Below are positions 6,952 to 14,001 of a DNA stretch of 64,000 nt, piece by piece. Both the position numbers and the translations under genes were made by a program. The stretch is from Paenibacillus humicola (GTDB lineage: Bacteria > Bacillota > Bacilli > Paenibacillales > Paenibacillaceae): assembly GCF_028826105.1 (NCBI RefSeq), contig NZ_JAQGPL010000001.1:2382501-2446500 (forward strand), written 5' to 3'. Below the pieces are notes generated by a model, which saw only the letters and a program-made list of their open reading frames with translations, made no database searches and was not told the origin of the DNA. How positions within the stretch are numbered: the stretch's first letter is position 1; every line of letters begins with the position of its first letter.

Positions 6952-8828
6952 CGATCGGGCAGGCGGCGGGCGAACTGCATCTGCGCGGCGTGAAAGGCGC
7001 AGGCGAGCTGCGTTTGAAGCCGGGGACGATTACCGTGCTGCTCGGTCCGAACGGCGCGGGCAAAACGAGGCTGCTCGAAACGGCCGCCGGACTGGTCGAA
7101 AGCGGCGGCATCCGGGTTTCGTATGGACAGGAGCCGATCCGGATAACGCCGAGGCCTGGCTTTCGCGGCAGCAGGCTAAACGCCGCCGCGCTTTTGTCGT
7201 ACGGCTATGCGTGCCAATCGCCGGAGGAGCAGCTGTTCTGCCGTTCTGTCGAAGAGGAGCTTCGCTATGTACTGAAGCCGTTTCGGCTGAACGAACCCGA
7301 ACGGGAACGGCGCATTGAAGCGGCGCTGGCCGCAGTCGGATGGGACAGCGGCTGGCTGCAGCGCGACCCGTATTTGATGAGCGGCGGCGAGCGGCGGCGA
7401 GCGGCGCTCGCCTGCCTGTTTGCGGTTCCGGCGGCATGGCTCCTGCTCGACGAACCGACCTCGGGACTTGACGCCGCCGGCTGCGCGATCGTCGGCCGTC
7501 AGCTGGAGGCATGCGCCGCGGCCGGTCAGGGCGTGCTGCTCGTATCGCACGAGAGCGACTGGGCGCTCGCTCTGGCGGACGTCGTACTTCTGATGAGCCC
7601 GGAGGGCGGCATCCGACGGTGCGGGCGCAACGATTTGCTGGCGCACCCGGAACGGTTCGGTCAATGCGGCATGTCGGTCCCGGTCTGGCTGCAGGCGGCC
7701 CGTTCCTTTTGGCTGGCCGGCGTGCCGGCGGACTGCGTCTGGCAGCCGGACGATCTGGCTTCGGCTGCGCCTACCTTGGGCCAAGCGAGCGCATCGGCAG
7801 GGGAGGGCTTTGGCCGGACGGAGGAGCGGCCCGTATTGGCCGGCGCCGTGCCCGTGCCGGACGCAGAGCCGGCTCGTCGTACCGGAACCGGCTCCGAACG
7901 CGCCGGCGCCGTGTCCGTGCCGGACGCAGAGCCGGCTCGCCGTGCCGGAACCGGCCCCGAACGCACCGGCACGCCCGCCGCAGCCGAGGAAGCGCGACCC
8001 CGCACGGCGGCTGACGCGTATCTGCCGGACGAGGCGGCATCTGCCGGTTCGGCCGCGCCTTCGGCGGCCGGCCATCGGGCTGCCGCATCGCCGTCACCGC
8101 TGGCGGCTTACGACCCGCGGTCGGTGTGGCTCGCGTATCTCCTGGTTTCCGCCGCCGTCCTGAGTCAGCGGACGTGGCTCGGAATCGCCGTTTCCGCGCT
8201 GGCTGTGACTGCGATCGCCGCCGCTTTCCGCATCCCGCTCCGCCGATGGCGGGGTGCGATTACCGCGCTGGCTATATTTACGCTCATGCTGTCGTTGTTT
8301 GCGGGGATCGAAATCGGCCGGGGCGGGCTCATGTTTGCGGTGGAACCGTTTCTGGCATCGCTAAACTCGCTGATTCGTCCGTGGCTGGCCATGCTGCTCG
8401 GCCTTGGACTGCCGCTTGCCGTGACGCCGCTGCGGCTGCGCCGCTCGCTGGAGAGGCTGTTCGCACCCCGCGGACGCGTTCCGCTTTGGGCACAGCGGCT
8501 GATCCTGGCCGTGACGCTGCTGCTCCGCTTCATTCCGGTGCTGCTGTCGGAATGGGAGCGCTTCGCGCGCATCGCCGCCGCGCGGGGCAAAGACCCGCGC
8601 CGCTCCTGGCGCGGCGCGGCCGGGCGGCTGCGCGACATCGCGACGCCGTTCCTGTTGGCGCTGTTCCGGCTGGGCGAACAGGCGGCGCTTGCGCTCGAAA
8701 GCCGCGGCGTCGGCAGGCGCCCTTACCCGCTCGTCAGCCGCAGCCGGCTGTGGCGGCCGCGCGACAGCGCGCTCGCCGCCGGCAGCGCTGCCGCTGCTTT
8801 TCTGTTATGGCTGCTGGGCCGTTTATAG
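6921..8828 (+). CDS. ECF ATPase fused to the EcfT transmembrane component
   Basis: This single 635-codon frame joins two ECF subunits that are normally separate. Residues 1-250 are an EcfA ATPase: Walker A LGPNGAGKT, Q-loop CQSPEEQLF, signature MSGGERRRAA, Walker B LLLDEPTSGLD and H-loop VSHE. Residues about 395-635 are EcfT, with about five hydrophobic helices and two coupling motifs, AAARGKDPRRS and ALESRGVG, which correspond to the XRG motifs that contact the ATPases. Between them is a linker of about 140 residues rich in Ala, Pro, Gly and Arg, with two 21-residue repeats (307-348). I saw no stop or frame break between the halves. With the upstream ATPase and BioY it would make a complete dedicated biotin importer. 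Confidence 0.9.
   Translation: MADEGRFRMVTIGQAAGELHLRGVKGAGELRLKPGTITVLLGPNGAGKTRLLETAAGLVESGGIRVSYGQEPIRITPRPGFRGSRLNAAALLSYGYACQSPEEQLFCRSVEEELRYVLKPFRLNEPERERRIEAALAAVGWDSGWLQRDPYLMSGGERRRAALACLFAVPAAWLLLDEPTSGLDAAGCAIVGRQLEACAAAGQGVLLVSHESDWALALADVVLLMSPEGGIRRCGRNDLLAHPERFGQCGMSVPVWLQAARSFWLAGVPADCVWQPDDLASAAPTLGQASASAGEGFGRTEERPVLAGAVPVPDAEPARRTGTGSERAGAVSVPDAEPARRAGTGPERTGTPAAAEEARPRTAADAYLPDEAASAGSAAPSAAGHRAAASPSPLAAYDPRSVWLAYLLVSAAVLSQRTWLGIAVSALAVTAIAAAFRIPLRRWRGAITALAIFTLMLSLFAGIEIGRGGLMFAVEPFLASLNSLIRPWLAMLLGLGLPLAVTPLRLRRSLERLFAPRGRVPLWAQRLILAVTLLLRFIPVLLSEWERFARIAAARGKDPRRSWRGAAGRLRDIATPFLLALFRLGEQAALALESRGVGRRPYPLVSRSRLWRPRDSALAAGSAAAAFLLWLLGRL
7839..7964 (+). repeat. Two tandem 63-bp repeats encoding the linker of the fusion protein
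   Basis: The unit starting GCCGGCGCCGTG at 7839 recurs at 7902 with a period of exactly 63 bases and only a few substitutions. It encodes AGAV-P/S-VPDAEPARR followed by T/A-GTG-S/P-ER. A partial third copy may follow (ACCGGC...). Confidence 0.9.
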
Positions 8829-8891
8829 GGCATGCCGCCTCCGAATCGCGAATATCCTATAACGACAGCTTGAACCGGGGCGGTGTTGAAG

Positions 8892-9362
8892 ATGGATGCA
8901 AATCAAGCGGCCGTCAATACGCAGCAGAAGCTCATTCAGGACGAGGGATATGAAGTGCTGGAGATCGTACGGTCGGATAACGGCTGCTGGCTGATCGTCT
9001 ACTCGCCGCCCGGACGCTATGATCTGTACGGGCGGGTCGTCTACCCGACGGGCGTCGCGACTTCGCGGCACCGGAACGATCTGGTGTTTTTCGTAAGGAA
9101 AAAGCCGGCCGAGCCCGCGTTAACCCTGCAATATATCCGCATTCTCGGCGATAAAATCAATCAAGGCTACGGCAGCGCCATGATGCGCAATCTCCTTCAA
9201 ATGGCCGAGAATGCCGGGATTGCCACCATCGACGGCCGGATGCGCGATTCGGATAACAAGGAGCACGACGAGCGGCTCCGTCATTTTTATACGAAATTCG
9301 GATTTGAAATCGGCAGCGACCGCAGCATTCGCCGGCACGCCAAAAAGGGAAGCCCACCGTGA
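8892..9362 (+). CDS. GNAT-family N-acetyltransferase
   Basis: This cytosolic protein of about 156 residues has the acetyl-CoA-binding signature of GNAT enzymes: INQGYGSAMMRNLLQMAE (Q/R-x-x-G-x-G/A followed by a helix), then a C-terminal FYTKFGFEIG strand-helix. The N-terminal 80 residues are less typical (VYSPPGRYDLYGRVVYP). ATG 8892 is preferred because a GGGGCGGTG stretch sits 6 bases upstream; an in-frame GTG lies at 8883. The substrate is unknown. Its 3' end forms one arm of a terminator shared with the convergent neighbour. Confidence 0.75.
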   Translation: MDANQAAVNTQQKLIQDEGYEVLEIVRSDNGCWLIVYSPPGRYDLYGRVVYPTGVATSRHRNDLVFFVRKKPAEPALTLQYIRILGDKINQGYGSAMMRNLLQMAENAGIATIDGRMRDSDNKEHDERLRHFYTKFGFEIGSDRSIRRHAKKGSPP

Positions 9363-9390
9363 AAAAGATGCACGCCGGGCTTCCCTTTCT
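9345..9390. terminator. Bidirectional terminator between the acetyltransferase gene and the 9469-10449 gene
   Basis: GGGAAGCCC (9347-9355) pairs with GGGCTTCCC (9377-9385). TTT follows on the plus strand and CCCTTTTTG is read on the minus strand. The left arm lies within the last codons of the acetyltransferase gene. Confidence 0.8.
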
Positions 9391-9468
9391 CATGCGCCCG
9401 TGCCGTTCCAGGCCGCTTTTCCTCTGAAAACCGCTTCCTTATGCCTGCGGCTTGGCGGCGAACCGCCG

Positions 9469-10449
9469 TTAATGAACGGTTTCGTTGTCAAACACGAGAT
9501 CGTCGATCAGCTCGTTTTTGTGCATGAGCGACAAATGGAGCCCGTCGTAATCCTTCTCTTTATCCAGCTCTTTCATCAGCCGGGCGGCGATGGTACCCGC
9601 ATCCTTCACCTGCTCCCGGCTGCGAAAATCGATATAGCCCGTCAGCTTGCGGCTCTGAATGTCGACCGTGGCCGTACCGACCGGCAGCCCGCCTGATGCG
9701 TCATAGATTTCGTAGGTGAGAATGCTCCCGTCGTCGCGGACGAGAACGACGTCATACTCGTCCGGTTCATCGCCGATCATGATCATCGGCGTTTCGAGCA
9801 GATCGTCGTGCGTCAGCTCCACCGTTTCGATCAGCTCGCCGTTATACCGGTGCTGGATGGCGAACGTATCGACAAGCTGTTCGTCGAATTCGGATACGAT
9901 CAGCTCCGTTGCCGCTTCCAGCTCGAAATCGTCCGGCTCGAGGCGCCAGTTCACCTGGCCTGTAACGTCGGGCAGCTCGGTGCGGAGATCGCAATGCGCG
10001 ATAACGCTGCCTTCCTCGTCCTTCAGCTCCGCCCGCATGCGGCTCTGTTTCTCGCTCACGATGTCGAGCTCAAAGCCGGCGTCAATACCCGTCTCGTCCG
10101 GCTCGAATACGTCTTCTTCGGCACCTTCGTCCGCGAATTCATCCTCGTATGCGGCATCCTCGTCAAAGGACGAAATGACCCGGTCGTAGCGGCTGGCCGT
10201 CACGAACAAATCGAATGCTTCCGCGCCGACCGCATCGGCAAGCAGGCGGATATAATTTTCCGCGAAGGCGGCGGCGCGTTCCTTCTCCTTGCTCTTCAGC
10301 GATTCCTTGTCGAGCTGCAGGGCTCCCGTCAGCCGGTCGTTCTCGCGGTACACCATCGTTAAGGAGCCGACGAACCGGCCGCCCAGCAAAAGGTCGGCCG
10401 CTTCGCCGCCGGCCGTTTTCAAATTCGGTCTGATCTCGAAATTGCGCAT
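9469..10449 (-). CDS. Unknown acidic protein built of three divergent repeats
   Basis: This 326-residue protein is strongly acidic and soluble, with no signal peptide or membrane segment. I do not recognise the family. Reading it against itself shows three related modules: about residues 24-92, 147-211 and 254-320. Each has a Gly-rich strand, the dyad LTG or VTG followed by alternating hydrophobics (LTGALQL, VTGQVNW, LTGYIDF), an amphipathic helix with Ala or Leu, and a closing D-x-F/L strand ending in a polar DRV, ELIE or ELID turn. An Asp/Glu-rich stretch (94-125) separates modules 1 and 2. On the minus strand the start codon follows GGAGGCGGAGC. The function is unknown; the repeats suggest a scaffold or a pseudo-threefold fold. 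Confidence 0.8.
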   Translation of the reverse strand: MRNFEIRPNLKTAGGEAADLLLGGRFVGSLTMVYRENDRLTGALQLDKESLKSKEKERAAAFAENYIRLLADAVGAEAFDLFVTASRYDRVISSFDEDAAYEDEFADEGAEEDVFEPDETGIDAGFELDIVSEKQSRMRAELKDEEGSVIAHCDLRTELPDVTGQVNWRLEPDDFELEAATELIVSEFDEQLVDTFAIQHRYNGELIETVELTHDDLLETPMIMIGDEPDEYDVVLVRDDGSILTYEIYDASGGLPVGTATVDIQSRKLTGYIDFRSREQVKDAGTIAARLMKELDKEKDYDGLHLSLMHKNELIDDLVFDNETVH

Positions 10450-10616
10450 CGAGCTCCGCCTCCCTCAAGTTGACTGAAGTTGCACGTTTAGCTTTGCCGG
10501 ATCGCCAAGGAAATATCGAAAATGCCGGGGAAAAATAGAACGCAGCCGCCGCAAATTGTGGTAATATACTTTTCAGTCCATTTTTACCGGAATCCTAGTC
10601 TTAAACGGAGGTTATC

Positions 10617-11819
10617 ATGGCAGGCAATCCACTCGCGTATCCGCTTGAAACGACCCGCCGGACGGCGCTTTCAAGAGGACTGGTTTTATTGATGGCTGTA
10701 TCCTGCGGCATTTCGGTGGCCAATTTGTATTACAGCCAGCCGCTTCTGGCCGATATCGCCCGGACGTTCCACACTTCAGCGCGCGACATCGGCTTTGTAT
10801 CGATGCTGACGCAGATCGGTTATGCGGTCGGCATGCTGCTGTTTATTCCGCTCGGCGATACGAAGGAAAGGCGCGGCCTTATCGTCACGCTGCTCATCGC
10901 CGTCGGCCTGTCGCTGCTCGCCGTCGCGACGGCGGCCAGCTTGCCTTGGCTTTATGCGGCCAGCTTCGCCGTCGGCGTCACGACGGTCGCCCCGCAGATG
11001 ATCATTCCGCTTGCCGCGCAGATGGCCGCCCCGGAGGAACGGGGGAAGGTAATCGGCAATATCATGAGCGGGCTCCTGATCGGTATTTTGCTGGCCCGCA
11101 CGCTGGCCGGGTTTGTCGGCGACTGGCTGGACTGGCGCGCCATGTACCTGCTGGCGGCGGTGATGATGGCCGTGCTGGCGGCCGTTCTGCGGAAAATGCT
11201 GCCCGCAAGCTATCCGGACAAGACGATGACATACGGCAAGCTCATGAAATCGCTCGGCTCCCTGATCGCCGGGCAGCGGACGCTTCGCGAAGCGTCGCTG
11301 ATCGGCGCGCTGATGTTCGGCTCGTTCAGCGTATTTTGGACGGCGCTGACGTTCTACCTGGAAGGGCCGAATTACGGCTACGGCAGCGAGGTCGCCGGTT
11401 TGTTCGGGCTGGTCGGCGTCGTCGGAGCCGGCGCCGCTTCCTTGATCGGCCGGGCCAGCGACCGGGTCGATCCGAAATGGATGGTCGGCTTTGCGATCCT
11501 AACCGGATTGTTGTCCTTCTGCTCGTTCAGGCTGTTCGGGAGCGCGCTGTGGGGACTAATTATCGGCGTTATTTTGCTCGACCTCGGCGTTCAAGGCGGA
11601 CAGGTGTCGAACCAGACCCGGATTTATGCCCTGCTGCCGGACGCCAGAAGCCGGCTCAACACGGTATACATGGTCACGTCGTTCGTCGGGGGCTCGCTCG
11701 GTTCGAGCTTCGGCACCTTCGCTTGGAGCCTGTGGGGCTGGCCGGGCGTATGCGCGGTCGGGGGAAGCCTGACGATTTTGGCATTTTTGGTTTGGCTGGT
11801 TCACCGGATCGTCCGGTAA
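10617..11819 (+). CDS. MFS transporter (multidrug-efflux-like)
   Basis: This 400-residue permease has about twelve hydrophobic helices. The MFS loop 2-3 signature appears as PLGDTKERRGLIV near residues 80-92, and a second related loop GRASDRVDPKWMV appears after helix 8. The opening SVANLYYSQPLLADIARTF is typical of a group of uncharacterised proton-coupled exporters found next to stress genes in Firmicutes and Proteobacteria. ATG 10617 follows CGGAGG. The gene is monocistronic and divergent from the triplicated unknown gene. Substrate and direction are inferred only from the family. Confidence 0.9.
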   Translation: MAGNPLAYPLETTRRTALSRGLVLLMAVSCGISVANLYYSQPLLADIARTFHTSARDIGFVSMLTQIGYAVGMLLFIPLGDTKERRGLIVTLLIAVGLSLLAVATAASLPWLYAASFAVGVTTVAPQMIIPLAAQMAAPEERGKVIGNIMSGLLIGILLARTLAGFVGDWLDWRAMYLLAAVMMAVLAAVLRKMLPASYPDKTMTYGKLMKSLGSLIAGQRTLREASLIGALMFGSFSVFWTALTFYLEGPNYGYGSEVAGLFGLVGVVGAGAASLIGRASDRVDPKWMVGFAILTGLLSFCSFRLFGSALWGLIIGVILLDLGVQGGQVSNQTRIYALLPDARSRLNTVYMVTSFVGGSLGSSFGTFAWSLWGWPGVCAVGGSLTILAFLVWLVHRIVR

Positions 11820-11881
11820 ACGAGTGAAATCCGCACTTTCGCTAAATTTGAATATTTTTTGGCCAAAAATTGAACAACTGA

Positions 11882-11910
11882 TGAACAAATCCCGTATTGT
11901 GTGGTATACT
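11882..11910 (+). promoter_or_regulatory. Probable sigma-A promoter of the small membrane-protein gene
   Basis: TGAACA (11882-11887), a 17-base spacer and TATACT (11905-11910). It lies 44 bases ahead of the start chosen for the next gene. Confidence 0.55.
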
Positions 11911-11953
11911 AATGACAATGAAAGCATTTGCATACGATACGGGAGTGATGCAT

Positions 11954-12220
11954 ATGACAACCAAAACGGCGACCATCAGCCAAGCCTCCCAGAAGGAGCC
12001 GAACGTGACCCGGCTCGTTCACTTGATGACGGCTACGGCATGGACCCTGCTTGGCATCGGTCTGATCCTGAGTCTGCTCCATTTGAATCAATTTAATGAT
12101 CATAACCGGACGCTGATGGTCGGAATCGGATTTATGGTCGCCAGCGTACATGTTTACTTCATTCGCACCGCCATTCATCTCGTCCATACCCGTGCGCAGT
12201 CCTCGGGCGGAGACGAATAA
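11954..12220 (+). CDS. Small membrane protein, unknown
   Basis: This 88-residue protein has two hydrophobic segments (about residues 24-43 and 54-74) separated by a short polar turn (NQFNDHNRT), with a hydrophilic N-terminus. ATG 11954 is chosen because GGGAGTG sits just upstream and a promoter lies at the right distance; the frame extends further 5' but without a ribosome site. I do not recognise the family. It has its own promoter and terminator, so it is an independent unit. Confidence 0.7.
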   Translation: MTTKTATISQASQKEPNVTRLVHLMTATAWTLLGIGLILSLLHLNQFNDHNRTLMVGIGFMVASVHVYFIRTAIHLVHTRAQSSGGDE

Positions 12221-12231
12221 CCGGTTCGAAA

Positions 12232-12267
12232 GCAGCCCTTCAAGAGCGATCTTGGAGGGCTTTTTTC
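12232..12267 (+). terminator. Terminator after the small membrane-protein gene
   Basis: AGCCCT (12234-12239) pairs with AGGGCT (12256-12261), followed by a run of five or more T. Confidence 0.75.
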
Positions 12268-12350
12268 TTGATTCCGTCGAAAAGGTTAGCTTTTCCGGCT
12301 TGCTGCCGATTTATAGTTTAGGAGCTTTGTTAAACCTTACTATTGATTTA

Positions 12351-12376
12351 TGAAAATCGCCTTATCGAAGGCGATT
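12351..12376 (-). terminator. Terminator at the end of the cytidine deaminase remnant
   Basis: AATCGCCTT (12355-12363) pairs with AAGGCGATT (12368-12376) around a 4-base loop, followed on the minus strand by TTTTC. It overlaps the last codons of the broken gene. Confidence 0.7.
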
Positions 12377-12712
12377 AAACATACTTTTACGGTGTTTATT
12401 ACATTTTACAATTTCGTTATTTAAAGGAAAAATCACGTCAATATCCGCACCATAATCAGCGATCAATTCTCTGCACATTCCGCAAGGTGAAACGACTTTT
12501 ATTTCTCGATCCTCGTCTTCAGGGTCGGGATGGCACACGGCAACGATCGTTTCAAAATCATGCTCTCCTTCCGGTAACTGCTTTGCCAATCGCGATAGCT
12601 TCAGCACAAACCGAAATTCTTCCGACATTCGCCTCTAGATGAACCGCAGGAACGATGGTTCCATTTCTGGTTCTAAGAGCAGCCCCAACAACGTGCCGAT
12701 GGTAATTACCGC
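12362..12712 (-). pseudogene. Cytidine deaminase, frameshifted and missing its 5' end
   Basis: Two overlapping minus-strand frames together make a zinc-dependent cytidine/blasticidin-type deaminase. The upstream frame carries HVVGAALRTRNGTIVPAVHLEA and then the CAE zinc/catalytic motif in SVCAEAIAIGKAV. The second frame carries FETIVAVCHPDPEDEDREI and the second zinc motif PCGMC. The first frame hits TGA at 12558-12560; homology resumes in the other frame, so a one-base indel lies between about 12558 and 12628. No credible N-terminal helix or start is found upstream of about 12712, where an intact homologue would have about 15-20 more residues. The region is visibly more AT-rich than its neighbours. 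A sequencing error could explain the shift but not the missing start. Confidence 0.8.
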
Positions 12713-12945
12713 TTGCCGGTTCCGAATGTAAATCGGACATGCCTGGGAAGAATCCGCCTCCAATCCGACTTCTTGTCGGATCGGTGACTAAAGTTTGGCG
12801 GAAAAAAGACGATCCCTTGACGTATTTGTTAAAGCCCCTGTAGATTCGGCATCGTTCTGCTAAGGTAAAGGTAAGGAAATCCGCGCAAGGCTCATGTTGG
12901 ATATCGACGAGGACATCAGGGCATGCAGGCAAGGGAGAGGATGAC

Positions 12946-13980
12946 ATGCGACGAACGAAAAAATGGCACCGGGCGGCGGTTACGGCCGTGCTGGTGCTGA
13001 CGGCGGCTTTGCTTTCGGGCTGCGGTGAACAATTGATTGTCATGAACCCGAAAGGGCCGATCGGCGAAAGCCAGAAGGATTTGATTTTGATCGCCTCGGC
13101 GCTGTGCGCCGTCGTGCTGATTCCGGTGCTCGGGCTGACCGCTTTTATCGTTTGGCGGTACCGCGACCGGAAAGGAACGAAGGCTTCCTACCGGCCGAAC
13201 TGGTCGCACAGCACCGTCATGGAGACGGTCTGGTGGGGCATTCCGATCGTCATTATCGCCGTACTTGCCGTCGTAACGGCGAAATACACGTATGCGCTCG
13301 AGCCGTCGAAGCCGATCGCATCGCAGCAGAAGGCGATCACGATACAGGCATCCTCCCTGGACTGGAAATGGCTGTTCACTTATCCGGATCAGGGCATCGC
13401 GTCCGTGAACGTGCTCCATATCCCGGTCGGCGTTCCGGTCCGGTTCGAGCTGACGAGCGACGGTCCAATGAACTCCTTCTGGATTCCGCAGCTCGGCGGC
13501 CAGATGTATACGATGTCCGGCATGGCGATGACGCTGTATTTGCAGGCGGACGAAGCGGGCGTCTACTTCGGATCCGGCGCCAACTTCAGCGGCGAGCATT
13601 TCGCGGACATGAAATTTAATGTGGACGCGACATCCCAGACCGATTTCAACCGGTGGGTGAACGAAGTGAAGCGGACCTCGCCGGCACTGACCGAAGCGGG
13701 CTTCGAGCAGCTTTCCAAGCCTGGCACGACGCAGCCGCTCGTGTACTCGTCCTTCCCCGACGGATTATTCTCGAAGATCGTTTCGAAATACGCCGCGGGC
13801 CACAGCCACGGGCAGTCGGAGCCGGGAATGAAGGGCATGAACGGCATGGACGGCGGAAGCGGCACGGACATGAAGGATATGGATATGAAAGATATGGACA
13901 TGGGCGGCATGGATATGAGCAGCCATCAAATGAACGGCCGCCAGGCGGAAGCCGGGACGAGCGGCCATGCCTCCCATTAA
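12946..13980 (+). CDS. qoxA: Quinol oxidase (aa3/bo3-type) subunit II, lipoprotein with Met/His-rich tail
   Basis: This 344-residue subunit II of a heme-copper quinol oxidase starts with a lipoprotein signal peptide (lipobox LLSGC, Cys26), then has two transmembrane helices (about 42-65 and 87-107) and an extracytoplasmic cupredoxin domain. The residues that would bind CuA are absent: where cytochrome c oxidases have two Cys, this has GANFSGEHFADM. Electrons should therefore come from menaquinol, not cytochrome c. Residues 285-344 form an unusual tail with 11 Met and 5 His, reminiscent of copper-binding sequences. ATG 12946 follows GGGAGAGGATG. It is the first gene of qoxABCD. Confidence 0.93.
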   Translation: MRRTKKWHRAAVTAVLVLTAALLSGCGEQLIVMNPKGPIGESQKDLILIASALCAVVLIPVLGLTAFIVWRYRDRKGTKASYRPNWSHSTVMETVWWGIPIVIIAVLAVVTAKYTYALEPSKPIASQQKAITIQASSLDWKWLFTYPDQGIASVNVLHIPVGVPVRFELTSDGPMNSFWIPQLGGQMYTMSGMAMTLYLQADEAGVYFGSGANFSGEHFADMKFNVDATSQTDFNRWVNEVKRTSPALTEAGFEQLSKPGTTQPLVYSSFPDGLFSKIVSKYAAGHSHGQSEPGMKGMNGMDGGSGTDMKDMDMKDMDMGGMDMSSHQMNGRQAEAGTSGHASH

Positions 13981-14001
13981 GCGATAGAAAGGAGCCCGAA
14001 T

